Part shown: in pieces, positions 25,594 through 34,064 of the stretch
Numbering within the stretch: the stretch's first letter is position 1
Layout of the letters: the number at the start of each line of letters is the position of its first letter
NCBI GenBank assembly: GCA_943325005.2
Contig: CALPNT020000008.1
Location: 1-34,540 of the forward strand
From: Bifidobacterium breve
GTDB lineage: Bacteria; Cyanobacteriota; Cyanobacteriia; PCC-6307; Cyanobiaceae
DNA: 34,540 nucleotides
Direction: 5' to 3'
The notes under the pieces: generated by a model
What the model was told of the DNA's origin: nothing
What the model saw: only the letters and a program-made list of their open reading frames with translations
The model's database searches: none
Translations under genes and position numbers: made by a program

Positions 25594-26849
25594 GCCGCTA
25601 CGTTTTCACCTCGGAATCGGTCACCGAGGGCCATCCCGACAAAATCTGTGATCAGGTGAGCGATGCCGTGCTCGACGCCCTGCTCGCCCAGGATCCCGCC
25701 AGCCGTGTGGCCTGCGAAACCGTGGTCAACACGGGCCTGTGCCTGATCACGGGTGAGGTCACCACCACCGCCCGGGTCGACTTCAACACCCTGGTGCGGG
25801 GCGTGATCGAGGAAATTGGCTATAGCGGTGCCAGGGCTGGCGGCTTCGATGCCCGCAGCTGTGCGGTGCTGATCGCCCTCGACCAACAGTCTCCCGACAT
25901 TGCCCAGGGGGTGGACGAGGCCGATGACCACGACGGCGATCCGCTTGACAAGATTGGCGCGGGCGACCAGGGCATCATGTTCGGTTACGCCTGCGATGAA
26001 ACGCCGGAACTGATGCCTCTGCCGATCAGCCTGGCCCATCGCCTAGCTCGACGGCTGGCCCAGGTGCGCCACGACGGCAGCCTTCCCTACCTGCTGCCCG
26101 ATGGCAAAACCCAGGTGAGTGTCGTCTACGAAAACGATCTGCCGGTGGCGATCGACACGATCCTGATCTCCACCCAACACACCGCTGAAATCGACGGCAT
26201 CAGCGACGAAAAAGGACTGAGGGAGCGGATCGCCGCCGACCTCTGGAGCCAGGTAGTGGAACCCTCCACCGCTGATCTCAACCTCCAGCCCGATCGCGAG
26301 ACCACCCGCTTCCTCGTCAATCCCACCGGCAAGTTCGTCGTGGGCGGTCCCCAAGGAGATGCGGGCCTCACCGGCCGCAAGATCATCGTGGACACTTATG
26401 GCGGCTACGCCCGCCATGGCGGCGGTGCCTTCTCCGGCAAGGATCCCACCAAGGTGGATCGCTCCGCCGCCTATGCCGCCCGCTACGTGGCCAAGGCGCT
26501 GGTGGCCGCCGGCCTGGCCCGCAAGGTGGAAGTGCAACTCAGCTATGCGATCGGCGTGGCCAAGCCCACCAGCATCCTGGTGGAAAGCTTCGGCACCGGC
26601 AGCATCGACAACTCCAGCCTCACCGCCTTGGTGCAGGAGCATTTCGACCTGCGCCCCGGCGCGATCATCGAAACCTTCGGCCTCCGGGAACTGCCCCAGC
26701 AACGGGGTGGTCGCTTCTACCAGGATGTGGCTGCCTATGGCCACTTCGGTCGCCGCGACCTTGATCTCCCCTGGGAGAACGTGGCGGCCATTGCAGCCAC
26801 CCTGCAGCAGGCCACAGCCGGTCGTGTCGCCACTGGCGCTGGGGCTTGA
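25590..26849 (+). CDS. metK: S-adenosylmethionine synthetase
   Basis: MetK makes S-adenosylmethionine from methionine and ATP. The 419-aa protein is full length, with [20 protein letters not shown] at the N-terminus, [21 protein letters not shown] and the phosphate-binding [22 protein letters not shown]. Its ATG overlaps the stop of the HAD gene (ATGA), and its 3' end overlaps the following kinase start by 26 bases, so this is a tightly coupled run. No SAM riboswitch can be fitted before it, because the upstream gene leaves no leader. Confidence 0.97.
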   Translation: MSRYVFTSESVTEGHPDKICDQVSDAVLDALLAQDPASRVACETVVNTGLCLITGEVTTTARVDFNTLVRGVIEEIGYSGARAGGFDARSCAVLIALDQQSPDIAQGVDEADDHDGDPLDKIGAGDQGIMFGYACDETPELMPLPISLAHRLARRLAQVRHDGSLPYLLPDGKTQVSVVYENDLPVAIDTILISTQHTAEIDGISDEKGLRERIAADLWSQVVEPSTADLNLQPDRETTRFLVNPTGKFVVGGPQGDAGLTGRKIIVDTYGGYARHGGGAFSGKDPTKVDRSAAYAARYVAKALVAAGLARKVEVQLSYAIGVAKPTSILVESFGTGSIDNSSLTALVQEHFDLRPGAIIETFGLRELPQQRGGRFYQDVAAYGHFGRRDLDLPWENVAAIAATLQQATAGRVATGAGA

Positions 26850-28131
26850 TCTCGGCAGCAGCGGCCTGCGTCTCGCCCTGGCAGAAGCCGACGGCGATGG
26901 CAAGGCCAGGCTGCTGATCGAGACCAGCAGCCCCTACCCCGGAGCCTTCAACGAGCCCACAGCCTGGCGCCAGGGCTTAATCGCGTTGGCACAGCAGTTG
27001 CCCGCCGAGCTGCGCCAGAGGGTGGGCGCCATCGCCATCGATGGCACCTCCGGCACCCTGTTGCTCTGCCGGCCAGATGGGTCCCTGCTGGATGGAGCCC
27101 TCGGCCAGGCCCTGCCGTACCACCTGGCCTGCCCGCAACAGCTCCCAGCCGCCGCCGAGCTTTGCGCCGCCATGGGCCCAAGCCCGGCGACCAGTGCCAG
27201 TGGCAGCCTGGCCAGGGCGCTGCAGCTACTGCAGCAAGCGCACCAGGCCGGGGCAGGTCCGGAGTTGCTGCTGCGCCACCAGGCTGATTGGCTGATGGGC
27301 TGGCTGCTGGCGGACTGGCGCTGGGGGGAAGAGGGCAACAATCTCCGGCTGGGCTGGGATCTGGAGCGGGGCCAGTGGGCCGGCAGCATCGCCTCCCAGC
27401 CGTGGTCGCCTGCCCTGCCCACCATCCAGGCCAGCGGCACGGTGCTGGGCCCGCTGGCGACAGCGAGCGCCCTGGCTCTGGGCCTGCCCGGCAGCTGTCT
27501 GGTGGTGGCCGGCAGCACCGATGCCAATGCCGCCATCCTGGCCGCTGATCCCCAGGAAGGAGACGGCGTCACCGTGCTGGGCACAACGACGGTGCTGAAA
27601 CAGTTCGCAGCCTCCCCGATCCGCGGCCCCGGCCTCAGCTGCCATCGGCTCGCCGGCCGCTGGCTTGTGGGCGGAGCCTCCAATGCCGGCGCGGGCGTGC
27701 TGCGCCGTTTCTATACCGACGCCCAGATCACGGAGCTGAGTCGCCAGATTGATCCCGAGCGTCCCACCGGACTCCAGCTGCTGCCGCTGCCCGCGCCCGG
27801 CGAGCGCTTCCCGGTCGATGATCCAACCCTGGAACCCCGGCTGGAACCGCGGCCGGTGAGCGATGCGCTCTACCTGCAGGCCCTGCTGGAAGGGCTGACG
27901 CTGATCGAAGCCAAGGGCTGGCGCCGCCTGGGCGAACTTGGCGCTCCACCACTTCGGCAGGTGATCACCCTCGGGGGTGGCGCCCGCAACCCCCAGTGGC
28001 GCCAGCTGCGTCAGCGGGCCCTCGGCATCCCCGTGCGCAACCGTCCCGGACTTTCGGCGGCGCTGGGGATGGCCCGCCTGGCGCTGCAGGCCCAGGCCAG
28101 GATGGGAGGGTCAGTCGTTGCAACCCGATGA
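26824..28131 (+). CDS. FGGY-family sugar kinase (D-ribulose kinase-like)
   Basis: From the GTG at 26824 the product has 435 aa and the two-domain actin-like fold of FGGY kinases. Visible motifs are [16 protein letters not shown] (phosphate loop 1), [38 protein letters not shown] (phosphate loop 2 area) and [20 protein letters not shown] (adenosine motif). It resembles the short cyanobacterial and plant kinases of the SePSK/XK-1 type, for which D-ribulose has been reported as substrate. That assignment is by family likeness only. It overlaps metK at its start and the 39-aa gene at its stop (ATGA). Confidence 0.85.
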   Translation: MSPLALGLDLGSSGLRLALAEADGDGKARLLIETSSPYPGAFNEPTAWRQGLIALAQQLPAELRQRVGAIAIDGTSGTLLLCRPDGSLLDGALGQALPYHLACPQQLPAAAELCAAMGPSPATSASGSLARALQLLQQAHQAGAGPELLLRHQADWLMGWLLADWRWGEEGNNLRLGWDLERGQWAGSIASQPWSPALPTIQASGTVLGPLATASALALGLPGSCLVVAGSTDANAAILAADPQEGDGVTVLGTTTVLKQFAASPIRGPGLSCHRLAGRWLVGGASNAGAGVLRRFYTDAQITELSRQIDPERPTGLQLLPLPAPGERFPVDDPTLEPRLEPRPVSDALYLQALLEGLTLIEAKGWRRLGELGAPPLRQVITLGGGARNPQWRQLRQRALGIPVRNRPGLSAALGMARLALQAQARMGGSVVATR

Positions 28132-28247
28132 ACGCGCGCCTCCAAACGATCCTCTCCATGGCGCTGTTCGTGGTGCTGGCCGGCTACGTGGGCTTCAGCG
28201 CCATCCGCCTGGGCCTGTTGCTGTGGCAGCGCTTCGGTGCCGCCTGA
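28128..28247 (+). CDS. Single-span membrane peptide (39 aa) after the sugar kinase
   Basis: The ATG at 28128 overlaps the kinase stop (ATGA), which strongly suggests coupled translation. The 39-aa product has one hydrophobic helix (ILSMALFVVLAGYVGFSAI) flanked by basic residues and ends LLLWQRFGAA. I do not recognise the family. Only 32 bases separate it from the DUF2470 gene. Confidence 0.68.
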   Translation: MNARLQTILSMALFVVLAGYVGFSAIRLGLLLWQRFGAA

Positions 28248-28279
28248 CTCCAGAATCCCCCCATCTCCACCCTGCCGAC

Positions 28280-28552
28280 ATGAGCGCCGACCCCCTGACT
28301 CCGGCCGTGAGCGATCGGATCTGCAAACACATGAACGACGATCACGCCGCCGCCGTGCTCGCCTATGCCCGCCACTACGGCGGCCTGGTCAGCGCCCAGA
28401 GTGCTCGCATGCTGGCGGTGGTTCCCGAAGCAATGCGGCTGGAGGTGGATGGCAACACGATGGAGGTGCCGTTCGACCACACCCTCAGCGACAGCGACGA
28501 TGCCCATCGCACGCTGGTGAGCATGCTCAGGTCGCTGCCGGGGAACCCTTGA
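28280..28552 (+). CDS. DUF2470 domain protein
   Basis: The 90-aa protein is a single DUF2470 domain, recognised by ICKHMNDDHAAAVLAYARHYGG near the N-terminus and VPEAMRLEVDGNTMEVPFDH in the middle. In other proteins this domain is the C-terminal, haem-contacting part of HugZ-like and FMN-binding split-barrel proteins. A free-standing copy occurs in cyanobacteria and has no settled function. The start is the ATG at 28280. It closes the run that begins with rps1. Confidence 0.83.
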   Translation: MSADPLTPAVSDRICKHMNDDHAAAVLAYARHYGGLVSAQSARMLAVVPEAMRLEVDGNTMEVPFDHTLSDSDDAHRTLVSMLRSLPGNP

Positions 28553-28591
28553 GGCAGTTGATCCCAGCTGCTGACGCAGGCAGCTCTCCCC

Positions 28592-29305
28592 CTGAAGCTT
28601 GTCCCCGTTGTTGACCTGCTCGAACGCGGCCTGGCGGCCCTGCCACTCGGCTGGCTGCTGGCCACTCCCTGCCCGCTCTGCCGGCAGCTGCCTCCCTTGG
28701 GGGAGGCCAGCGGGGCGGGCTTCTGCCGTGCCTGTGACCAGCGCCTGGGCCTGCCAGCCGGCGGCCTGAGGGGGCAGGCACCCCTGTCCTGGTGGAGCAG
28801 TGGCAGCTATGGCGGTGAACTGCGGCAACGGCTGCTGGACCTGAAGCTCCGACCCCAACCGAAGCTGGTGGCGGCCCTGCTGAAGCCGCTGCAGCCCAGG
28901 CTGGCCGCCCTGGCCGCGGGCCAAATAGGCCCATCCCCCCTGCTGGTGCCGATCCCCAGCTGGAAACGCCAAGGCAACCCGATACCGCCACTGATCTGCA
29001 GCAGCCTGGCCAAGAACCTGGGCCTGCGGCAGGCCAACCTGCTGGAGCGCTCCCACCCGGTGCTGGGCCAGCACCATCTCGGGCGCCAGCTGAGGCTGGC
29101 CAACCAGCAAGGAGCCTTCCGCTGCCAGGCCCCCGGCGAGCATCAGCGCCGCCGGCCGGTGCTGCTCGTGGACGACATCCTCACCACGGGTGCCACCGCC
29201 CTCAACGGCGCCCGCTGCCTGAAGGCGGCGGGCTGGCCGGTGCTGGGCATGATCTGCCTGGCCCGCACACCGTCGCACCCCGGCCCCAAGGGGGTCGTGA
29301 TCTAA
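28592..29305 (+). CDS. comF: ComF-family phosphoribosyltransferase-like protein, start codon unclear
   Basis: ComF belongs to the DNA uptake (competence) machinery. The product has an N-terminal zinc-finger-like part with two CxxC pairs (CPLC and CRAC) and a C-terminal phosphoribosyltransferase domain with PVLLVDDILTTGATAL. Between them LVPIPSWKRQGNP matches the family. The CPLC pair lies upstream of the first ATG/GTG/TTG in the frame (TTG at 28697), and the frame is closed by a stop at 28559-28561. No ordinary start codon exists in between. The CTG at 28592 is used here as a plausible start (237 aa). With dprA, it suggests some competence genes are retained. Confidence 0.8.
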   Translation: MKLVPVVDLLERGLAALPLGWLLATPCPLCRQLPPLGEASGAGFCRACDQRLGLPAGGLRGQAPLSWWSSGSYGGELRQRLLDLKLRPQPKLVAALLKPLQPRLAALAAGQIGPSPLLVPIPSWKRQGNPIPPLICSSLAKNLGLRQANLLERSHPVLGQHHLGRQLRLANQQGAFRCQAPGEHQRRRPVLLVDDILTTGATALNGARCLKAAGWPVLGMICLARTPSHPGPKGVVI

Positions 29306-29342
29306 GATCTTCGGGTCGCCTCGGCCCTTGCCTGGGCGGCAA

Positions 29343-29415
29343 GCCGGGATAGCTCAGTTGGTAGAGCAGGCGATTGAAAATCGCCGTGTCCCCAGTTCAA
29401 ATCTGGGTCCTGGCA
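29343..29415 (+). tRNA. trnF: tRNA-Phe (anticodon GAA)
   Basis: The 73-base gene folds as a cloverleaf. Acceptor GCCGGGA pairs with TCCTGGC (one G-T), the D arm has GCTC...GAGC, the anticodon stem GGCGA/TCGCC encloses the loop TTGAAAA with anticodon GAA, and the T arm reads CCCAGTTCAAATCTGGG. The 3' CCA is not encoded. Confidence 0.97.
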
Positions 29416-29438
29416 TCACGACGCGCGGCATTGATCCC

Positions 29439-29672
29439 ATGCAACAGCCGCAAGCCTTCACCGATCGCATCTTCAACAACGCCGACAGCTTTGCGCAGGC
29501 TTTTGATGAGGCCTGGCAGGACCACGGCAAGCGCGAGCCCAGCCACGGCCTCAGCTCAGCAGCGAAACTCGATCTGATCCTCAGCCAGGTGGCTGACCAC
29601 CCCTTCGCCCAGGATGACCCCAGCCAGGCCCGCCAGGTGGGGGAGTTCCGTGTGCGGCTTCTCGGTCTGTAG
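29439..29672 (+). CDS. Uncharacterised small protein (77 aa)
   Basis: I do not recognise this soluble 77-aa protein. It begins 23 bases after tRNA-Phe at an ATG and ends 9 bases before cpcT. The sequence is helical-looking and acidic in the middle (FAQAFDEAWQDHGKREPSHG; LDLILSQVADHPFAQDDPSQ), with a basic C-terminus (FRVRLLGL). Close spacing suggests co-transcription with cpcT. Confidence 0.65.
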   Translation: MQQPQAFTDRIFNNADSFAQAFDEAWQDHGKREPSHGLSSAAKLDLILSQVADHPFAQDDPSQARQVGEFRVRLLGL

Positions 29673-29681
29673 GTTCTGAGC

Positions 29682-30293
29682 ATGAGCAGCTCCCTCACCC
29701 GTCTGGTCCGGATGCTGAGCGCCGGCTTCAGCAACCAGGCCCAGGCCTTCGAGAATCCCCCTCTCTACGCCCACATCCTGGTGAAGTTCCGGCCCCTGCC
29801 GCAGCTGGCACCGGGATCTCTGCTACTGGAGCAGTCCTACGCAATCAATCCGGCTGCGCCCTACCGCATTCGGGTGCTGCGAGCCGAACGACGGGACGGA
29901 TCCCTCATCATCCACAACCAGGCCCTCCACAGTGACGAACGCTTCTGGGGCGCCGTCGAGGATGTCGCCAAACGGGAGACCATCCGCCCTGATGACCTGC
30001 GGCCGCTGGAAGGCTGCACCTATGTGGTGCGCGAACAGGGGGAGGGCTTCATCGGCGAAGTGGAGCCCGGCTGCCGCTGCCTGGTGGAACGCAAAGGATC
30101 CACGGCCTATCTGGTCAGCAGTTTCGAACTGGATCCCCGTGGCATGCGCACCATCGATCGCGGCCACGATCCCCAGACCCATGAACAGCTCTGGGGCTCC
30201 CTGGCCGGACCGTTCGAGTTCGAGCGCACCGACGACTACAGCCAGGAGATTCCCGACCCCTGGCTCGAGGCTCTGGAGAGCTCGTCCACCTGA
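29682..30293 (+). CDS. cpcT: CpcT/CpeT-family phycobiliprotein lyase
   Basis: CpcT attaches phycocyanobilin to Cys153 (consensus 155) of the phycocyanin beta subunit. The 203-aa protein has the usual length of about 195-205 and typical segments: LTRLVRMLSAGFSNQAQA at the N-terminus, EQSYAINPAAPYRIRVLR, CTYVVREQGEGFIGEVEPG and DPQTHEQLWGSLAGPFEFER. The CpcB gene at the right end of the window carries this target cysteine, so the substrate is nearby. The family also includes CpeT, which acts on phycoerythrin. No phycoerythrin gene is seen here, so CpcT is favoured. Confidence 0.87.
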   Translation: MSSSLTRLVRMLSAGFSNQAQAFENPPLYAHILVKFRPLPQLAPGSLLLEQSYAINPAAPYRIRVLRAERRDGSLIIHNQALHSDERFWGAVEDVAKRETIRPDDLRPLEGCTYVVREQGEGFIGEVEPGCRCLVERKGSTAYLVSSFELDPRGMRTIDRGHDPQTHEQLWGSLAGPFEFERTDDYSQEIPDPWLEALESSST

Positions 30294-31112
30294 ACAGGCC
30301 TTGTGCCCGAAACCCAGCGGCAGACCTCCAGGGAGCAACCTGTCGCGCTCCAAGCTGAGAACAGCTCGCCGGCGCCAAGACCGCGCTCACGGATCACAAC
30401 AGACTGCCGGCGCTATGAGTGGTTACGGCCTAATGGCACCCTGGCCGCTCCAGGCGGCGGCCAGGGTGATTCGCCACCTGGAAGCGGCCAAGGGGATCTG
30501 ATGGCTCGGAGAACGCAGCCGTGGCAGCGTGACGGGATGACAGGCCCAGGGCCTGTTGGCGAGCCCCAGGCAACCCCGACGACGTCGCCATCAGGAAGCA
30601 CACCCCCAAAGGGATGGGTACCAGCTGAGCCAGTCCCGACCGACTGACCACCGCAAGCTCAATCGCAGGACAAGCGATCGCTGACAGACGCGATGGCGTG
30701 CAGAACGATCGCAACCATGGGCGAGAGGCAGGATCAACGGCCAGGAGCAAACAACCGGCAACGCTCGGATCCACGGGCCCGAGCCACACCAAACAGAGCA
30801 GCAGGCCGAGCGTGATGACTCCGACCGCGCCGTCAGGTGCGAATCAGCGAGCAAGGCGCTGGATTGAACGCAGAGGCGACCGAGATCTGCCTGCATGGAC
30901 TCGACACACCACGGAGGCAGGCGCACTCAGCAGCCCCAATCGCCCTGCCCGGAACCACCCAGAGGTCCAACCAACGGCGACTCGGCTTCGACAGGCGCGC
31001 GCCAACGGCGACGTGAAGGACTTTGGCGAGATGGCACCCCAGAGCGTGAGATCCGAATGATCGGCCTACGGTTCGCACCAAGCTTCGGACATCCCTCCCC
31101 CCTTTCTCCCCC
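30294..31112. other. Long gene-poor stretch upstream of the CpcL-like gene
   Basis: About 820 bases hold no supported gene. Open frames on both strands are rich in Pro, Gly, Arg and Trp and match nothing familiar. One minus-strand frame contains a hydrophobic run (VITLGLLLCLVWLGP near 30800) that could be a decayed membrane protein. The linker's promoter should lie near the right end, but no clear element was seen. Confidence 0.45.
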
Positions 31113-31880
31113 ATGAGTCTTCCCTTGCTCGCCACAGCTCGCGTCAGCCAGAACGCCCGGGTCAAGCCGTTCGCGATCGGCAATGACGACACCCCGCGGC
31201 AGGTACCCCAGACAATCGGTCGCAATGCCACCAATGCCAACGAGCTGATTGAGCAGGCCTACCGCCAGATCTACTTCCACGCCTTCAAGGTGGACCGCGA
31301 CGCGGTGCTCGAATCCCAGTTGCGCAGTCGTCAGATCACCGTGCGCGACTTCGTGCGCAGCCTGCTGTTGTCCAGCAAATTCCGCGACGACTTCTACCGC
31401 TGCAACAGCAACTATCGGATGGTCGATCAGATCATCGGGCGGGTGCTGGGGCGTTCAGTGCATGGCAACCAGGAACGGATCTCCCTCTCGATCCTGATCG
31501 CCCAGCATGGCCTTATCGGCCTGATCGACCACCTGCTCAATTCCGACGAATATCTCGACAACTTTGGCTACGACACCGTGCCCTACCAGCGCTCGAGGGT
31601 GCTAGCCGGCCAGGCGCAGGGAACGCTGCCCTTCAACCAGCAGGCCCCCCGCTACGACCGCTATTGGCGTGAAGCGGTGGCTCGCCGGGCCCCGGTCGGT
31701 CACGGTACGGCCTGGTCTCCGAACGGCGGTTTCTCCCTACCCCGCCCGGCCTGGCTGGCTGATGCCCCCTCGCCACTGGCCCGCAAGCTCTGGCAGGGAC
31801 TGGTCACCACCGGAGGCTTCGTGCTCACCGGCTTCGTGCTCTACACCGCGGCCACCATGTTGAGCACGGCCGGCTCCTGA
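31113..31880 (+). CDS. cpcL: Phycobilisome rod linker with hydrophobic C-terminus (CpcL/CpcG2-like)
   Basis: The 255-aa protein has the CpcG-type N-terminal linker domain (about residues 40-180): ELIEQAYRQIYFHAFKVDRD, LESQLRSRQITVRDFVRSLL, HLLNSDEYLDNFGYDTVPYQR. In CpcG1 the C-terminus attaches the rod to the allophycocyanin core. Here the last 30 residues form a hydrophobic segment (VTTGGFVLTGFVLYTAATML). That is the mark of CpcL (CpcG2), whose rods lack a core, anchor in the membrane and serve photosystem I. The assignment to CpcL rests on this tail. Some picocyanobacterial CpcG2 proteins may behave differently. Confidence 0.82.
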   Translation: MSLPLLATARVSQNARVKPFAIGNDDTPRQVPQTIGRNATNANELIEQAYRQIYFHAFKVDRDAVLESQLRSRQITVRDFVRSLLLSSKFRDDFYRCNSNYRMVDQIIGRVLGRSVHGNQERISLSILIAQHGLIGLIDHLLNSDEYLDNFGYDTVPYQRSRVLAGQAQGTLPFNQQAPRYDRYWREAVARRAPVGHGTAWSPNGGFSLPRPAWLADAPSPLARKLWQGLVTTGGFVLTGFVLYTAATMLSTAGS

Positions 31881-31892
31881 ACGCGCCGCGTC

Positions 31893-32324
31893 TTAGGCGA
31901 TCAGTTCATCCATGAAGGGCTGTTCGCCTTCCTCGACAAAGGGATCCTCCACCGCAATCTCAACCTCAGCGGGCGCGTGGCCTGCCGCCTGGCGAGTCGA
32001 CAACGGCGAACCCGGGGCCTGGGGATGGGTGCTCGCTCGACGCACCGACTGGAGATGACGGGCTGCAGTTGGGCCCTCGGCGGCAGCCAGCATGGCTTCA
32101 ATCCGGGCCAAGCGATCGTCGGTGGCAAGCAATCTCAATTCCAGCTCCTCCACCAGTTCAGGCTCACCCGCCGCCTGCCACGCCAAGAGCCGCTGCTCCT
32201 GGCAGGCCAGCCTCTCCTCGAACTCCAGCAAGCGATACGTGAAACTTTCTGCCACCTCAGAGAGCAGCTGCAACTGATCAGCCAGGCGGTTGGACCAGGC
32301 GGGAGGCTGGGGCAGAGACGTCAT
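31893..32324 (-). CDS. Uncharacterised protein between phycobilisome linker genes (143 aa)
   Basis: I do not recognise this protein. From the ATG at 32324, the first 90 residues are strongly helical and coiled-coil-like (RLADQLQLLSEVAESFTYRL, LEFEERLACQEQRLLAWQ, LELRLLATDDRLARIEAMLA). The C-terminal third is Pro/Ala-rich and ends in an acidic tail (VEDPFVEEGEQPFMDELIA). It is convergent with the CpcL-like gene (12 bases apart) and divergent from cpcC. Its place inside the phycobilisome island suggests an assembly or regulatory role, but nothing in the sequence proves it. The upstream extension to 32447 looks non-coding. Confidence 0.72.
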   Translation of the reverse strand: MTSLPQPPAWSNRLADQLQLLSEVAESFTYRLLEFEERLACQEQRLLAWQAAGEPELVEELELRLLATDDRLARIEAMLAAAEGPTAARHLQSVRRASTHPQAPGSPLSTRQAAGHAPAEVEIAVEDPFVEEGEQPFMDELIA

Positions 32325-32400
32325 GGCAAGACGGCGCCAGGGTTCTGGCGGGATGGTATCGGTGCAGCCCCACGCCGCCAGGGGGCAGGCCAGCCAAGCC

Positions 32401-32452
32401 TTTGTAACGATTGTGAAAGCCTTGTCCTGATGCCAAGGCAGGCCCATAGGAT
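32401..32452 (+). promoter_or_regulatory. Candidate control region of cpcC
   Basis: On the minus strand, GTTACAAA at 32408-32401 matches one half of the HLR1 motif bound by RpaB, with a poorer second half (TTCACAAT) next to it at a spacing of 1 rather than 2 bases. Further on, TTGTCC (32422-32427) and TAGGAT (32447-32452) could be -35 and -10 boxes, 19 bases apart. The pattern is weak. Confidence 0.3.
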
Positions 32453-32531
32453 CCGCCTTGCAGCCTCAGGTTGAGACATTCAGGCTGCCGAACTGCTTTC
32501 TCCCCATCGCCATCTCCCCAGGCCCACGCCC

Positions 32532-33377
32532 ATGACACTCGCCAACGCTGCCTATCTGGGCATCGAGCGTTTCGCCAGCGACCGCAACAAGGAAAACTGG
32601 TCCAACGCCACTGAAAACGACAAGGCGGCCCTGATCCGTGCGGTCTACAGGCAGGTGCTCGGCAACCAGTACCTCATGGCCAGCGAGCGGCTGGAAGGCC
32701 CGGAGTCTCTCTTCAAACGTGGCTACCTGAGCGTGCGGGAGTTCGTGCGTCAGGTGGCCAAGAGCGGTCTGTACAAAGCGAAGTTCTTTGAGAACTGCAA
32801 CGCCTATCGCTTCATCGAGCTGAACTTCAAACACCTGCTCGGCCGCGCTCCCCAGAACAAGGCGGAGATGCTGCACCACTTCACGATCCTGCAGGAACAG
32901 GGCTACGACGCCGAGATTGATTCCTACCTCGACAGTGCCGAATACCAGAATCGCTTCGGCGACGAAGTGGTTCCCTACCTGCACGGCTGGGATTATTCCG
33001 CCGGTCAGCAGGGCCTGCAGTTTTCCTACATGCTGCAACTGGCCCGCGGCGTCGGTGCCTCCGTGCGGGGCGATGCCCTCAAAACCCAGTCGCGCCTGAA
33101 CCCCTCAGTTCACGCCGAAAAGCCGATGGCCGTGGTCAGCCCCAACGCCAAGGGCAGTGTCTTCCGCGCCGTCTCCAGCGACGGTGTCACCCGTCAGGGC
33201 GTGGGCGCCGGCGAAGAAGGTCGCACCTTCCGGGTGGAGATCACCGGCTTCAATAACTACCGCCTCCACAAGCGCAGCAACCGGGTGTTGTTCGTGCCCT
33301 TCAACAAACTGCTGGAGGTGCAGCAGCAGGTGCAGCGCCAGGGAGGCCGCATCGCCAGCCTCACCCCCGTCAACTGA
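32532..33377 (+). CDS. cpcC: Phycocyanin-associated rod linker
   Basis: CpcC joins phycocyanin hexamers end to end in the phycobilisome rod. The 281-aa protein has an N-terminal linker domain (about residues 25-155: AALIRAVYRQVLGNQYLMASE, LFKRGYLSVREFVRQVAKSGLYK, AYRFIELNFKHLLGRAP) and a C-terminal CpcD-like domain (from about residue 225: EEGRTFRVEITGFNN...RSNRVLFVPFNKLLEVQQQVQ). Length and domain order are typical. It is followed by cpcD after 46 bases. A phycoerythrin-type linker is less likely because the cluster contains phycocyanin genes. Confidence 0.93.
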   Translation: MTLANAAYLGIERFASDRNKENWSNATENDKAALIRAVYRQVLGNQYLMASERLEGPESLFKRGYLSVREFVRQVAKSGLYKAKFFENCNAYRFIELNFKHLLGRAPQNKAEMLHHFTILQEQGYDAEIDSYLDSAEYQNRFGDEVVPYLHGWDYSAGQQGLQFSYMLQLARGVGASVRGDALKTQSRLNPSVHAEKPMAVVSPNAKGSVFRAVSSDGVTRQGVGAGEEGRTFRVEITGFNNYRLHKRSNRVLFVPFNKLLEVQQQVQRQGGRIASLTPVN

Positions 33378-33423
33378 GCGCCCCCGCTCCTCCCTTTCCC
33401 CCCACCCCCACCGCATCAACCCC

Positions 33424-33681
33424 ATGAAGGTTTCTGCAGGCACCCGAGGCACCAGCTTCAGCAACGGCCGACAGGTCACCATCACGGTCACCGGGCTGGC
33501 CCAGAACGACTTCGTGCGCAGCGCCGGTTGCGTCATGCAGGTCCCCTACACCCGAATGAATGAAACGCTGCAGCTGGTGCACCGCATGGGCGGCAAGGTC
33601 ACCGAGGTGGCCGTGAGCGGTGGAGACATCCCGGCGGCCACCACCGCACCCAAGAAAGCCAAAGCCAAGGCCAAAGGCTGA
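33424..33681 (+). CDS. cpcD: Small rod-capping linker
   Basis: CpcD caps the outer end of phycocyanin rods. The 85-aa protein is a single CpcD domain ([47 protein letters not shown]). Its C-terminus is an Ala/Lys-rich tail ([10 protein letters not shown]), longer and more basic than in the classical protein. It ends before a strong terminator, so cpcC and cpcD form their own unit separate from cpcB. Confidence 0.93.
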   Translation: MKVSAGTRGTSFSNGRQVTITVTGLAQNDFVRSAGCVMQVPYTRMNETLQLVHRMGGKVTEVAVSGGDIPAATTAPKKAKAKAKG

Positions 33682-34064
33682 ACCGGGGCCGGCCATCGAT
33701 GGCGCACCCAACCCCAAGCCGATCCGGGGCCCCAGACACGGGCCCCTTTTTCATGGCGAAGACGGGGTCTTGTCGCCATCCAAACAGGCTGCAAACACAG
33801 GGCGCAGCCATGAGAATGACCGTTTGTTACGGCAGCCACGCCCTGCCGCTGGCACGATCAACAATGGACCAGTCAAACGGGATACATCACAGCGTTCCGA
33901 CCTGCGTTAAGCGAACGTCCTGCGTTTCGCCAACGACATCGGTCACGCTCCGTCCCTCCAGTTTGTCCACGAGGATCCCTGACGGTCGGGCGCAAGCCCT
34001 TCACTCCGGTCGCCTCACCCCCTTACCCACCCTCCCGACTCCAGTCGAGAACCGGAGCTACTCA
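33682..34064. other. cpcD-cpcB intergenic region with cpcB leader
   Basis: After the cpcD terminator, roughly 310 bases lead to cpcB. This region should hold a strong promoter and a long leader, but no clear -10/-35 pair stands out. GTTTGTTACGG near 33825 resembles half of an RpaB (HLR1) site with a mismatch. A good ribosome binding site, GGAG at 34054-34057, lies 7 bases before the cpcB start. Confidence 0.5.
33726..33751 (+). terminator. Intrinsic terminator of cpcC-cpcD
   Basis: GGGGCCC (33726-33732) and GGGCCCC (33740-33746) form a perfect 7-bp stem with a 7-base loop, followed by five T (33747-33751). It lies 45 bases after the cpcD stop. Confidence 0.88.

Noticed and set aside
26359-26823. 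Upstream extension of the sugar kinase frame
   Set aside because: It lies inside metK in another frame and has no kinase similarity; the GTG at 26824 starts exactly at the first kinase motif.
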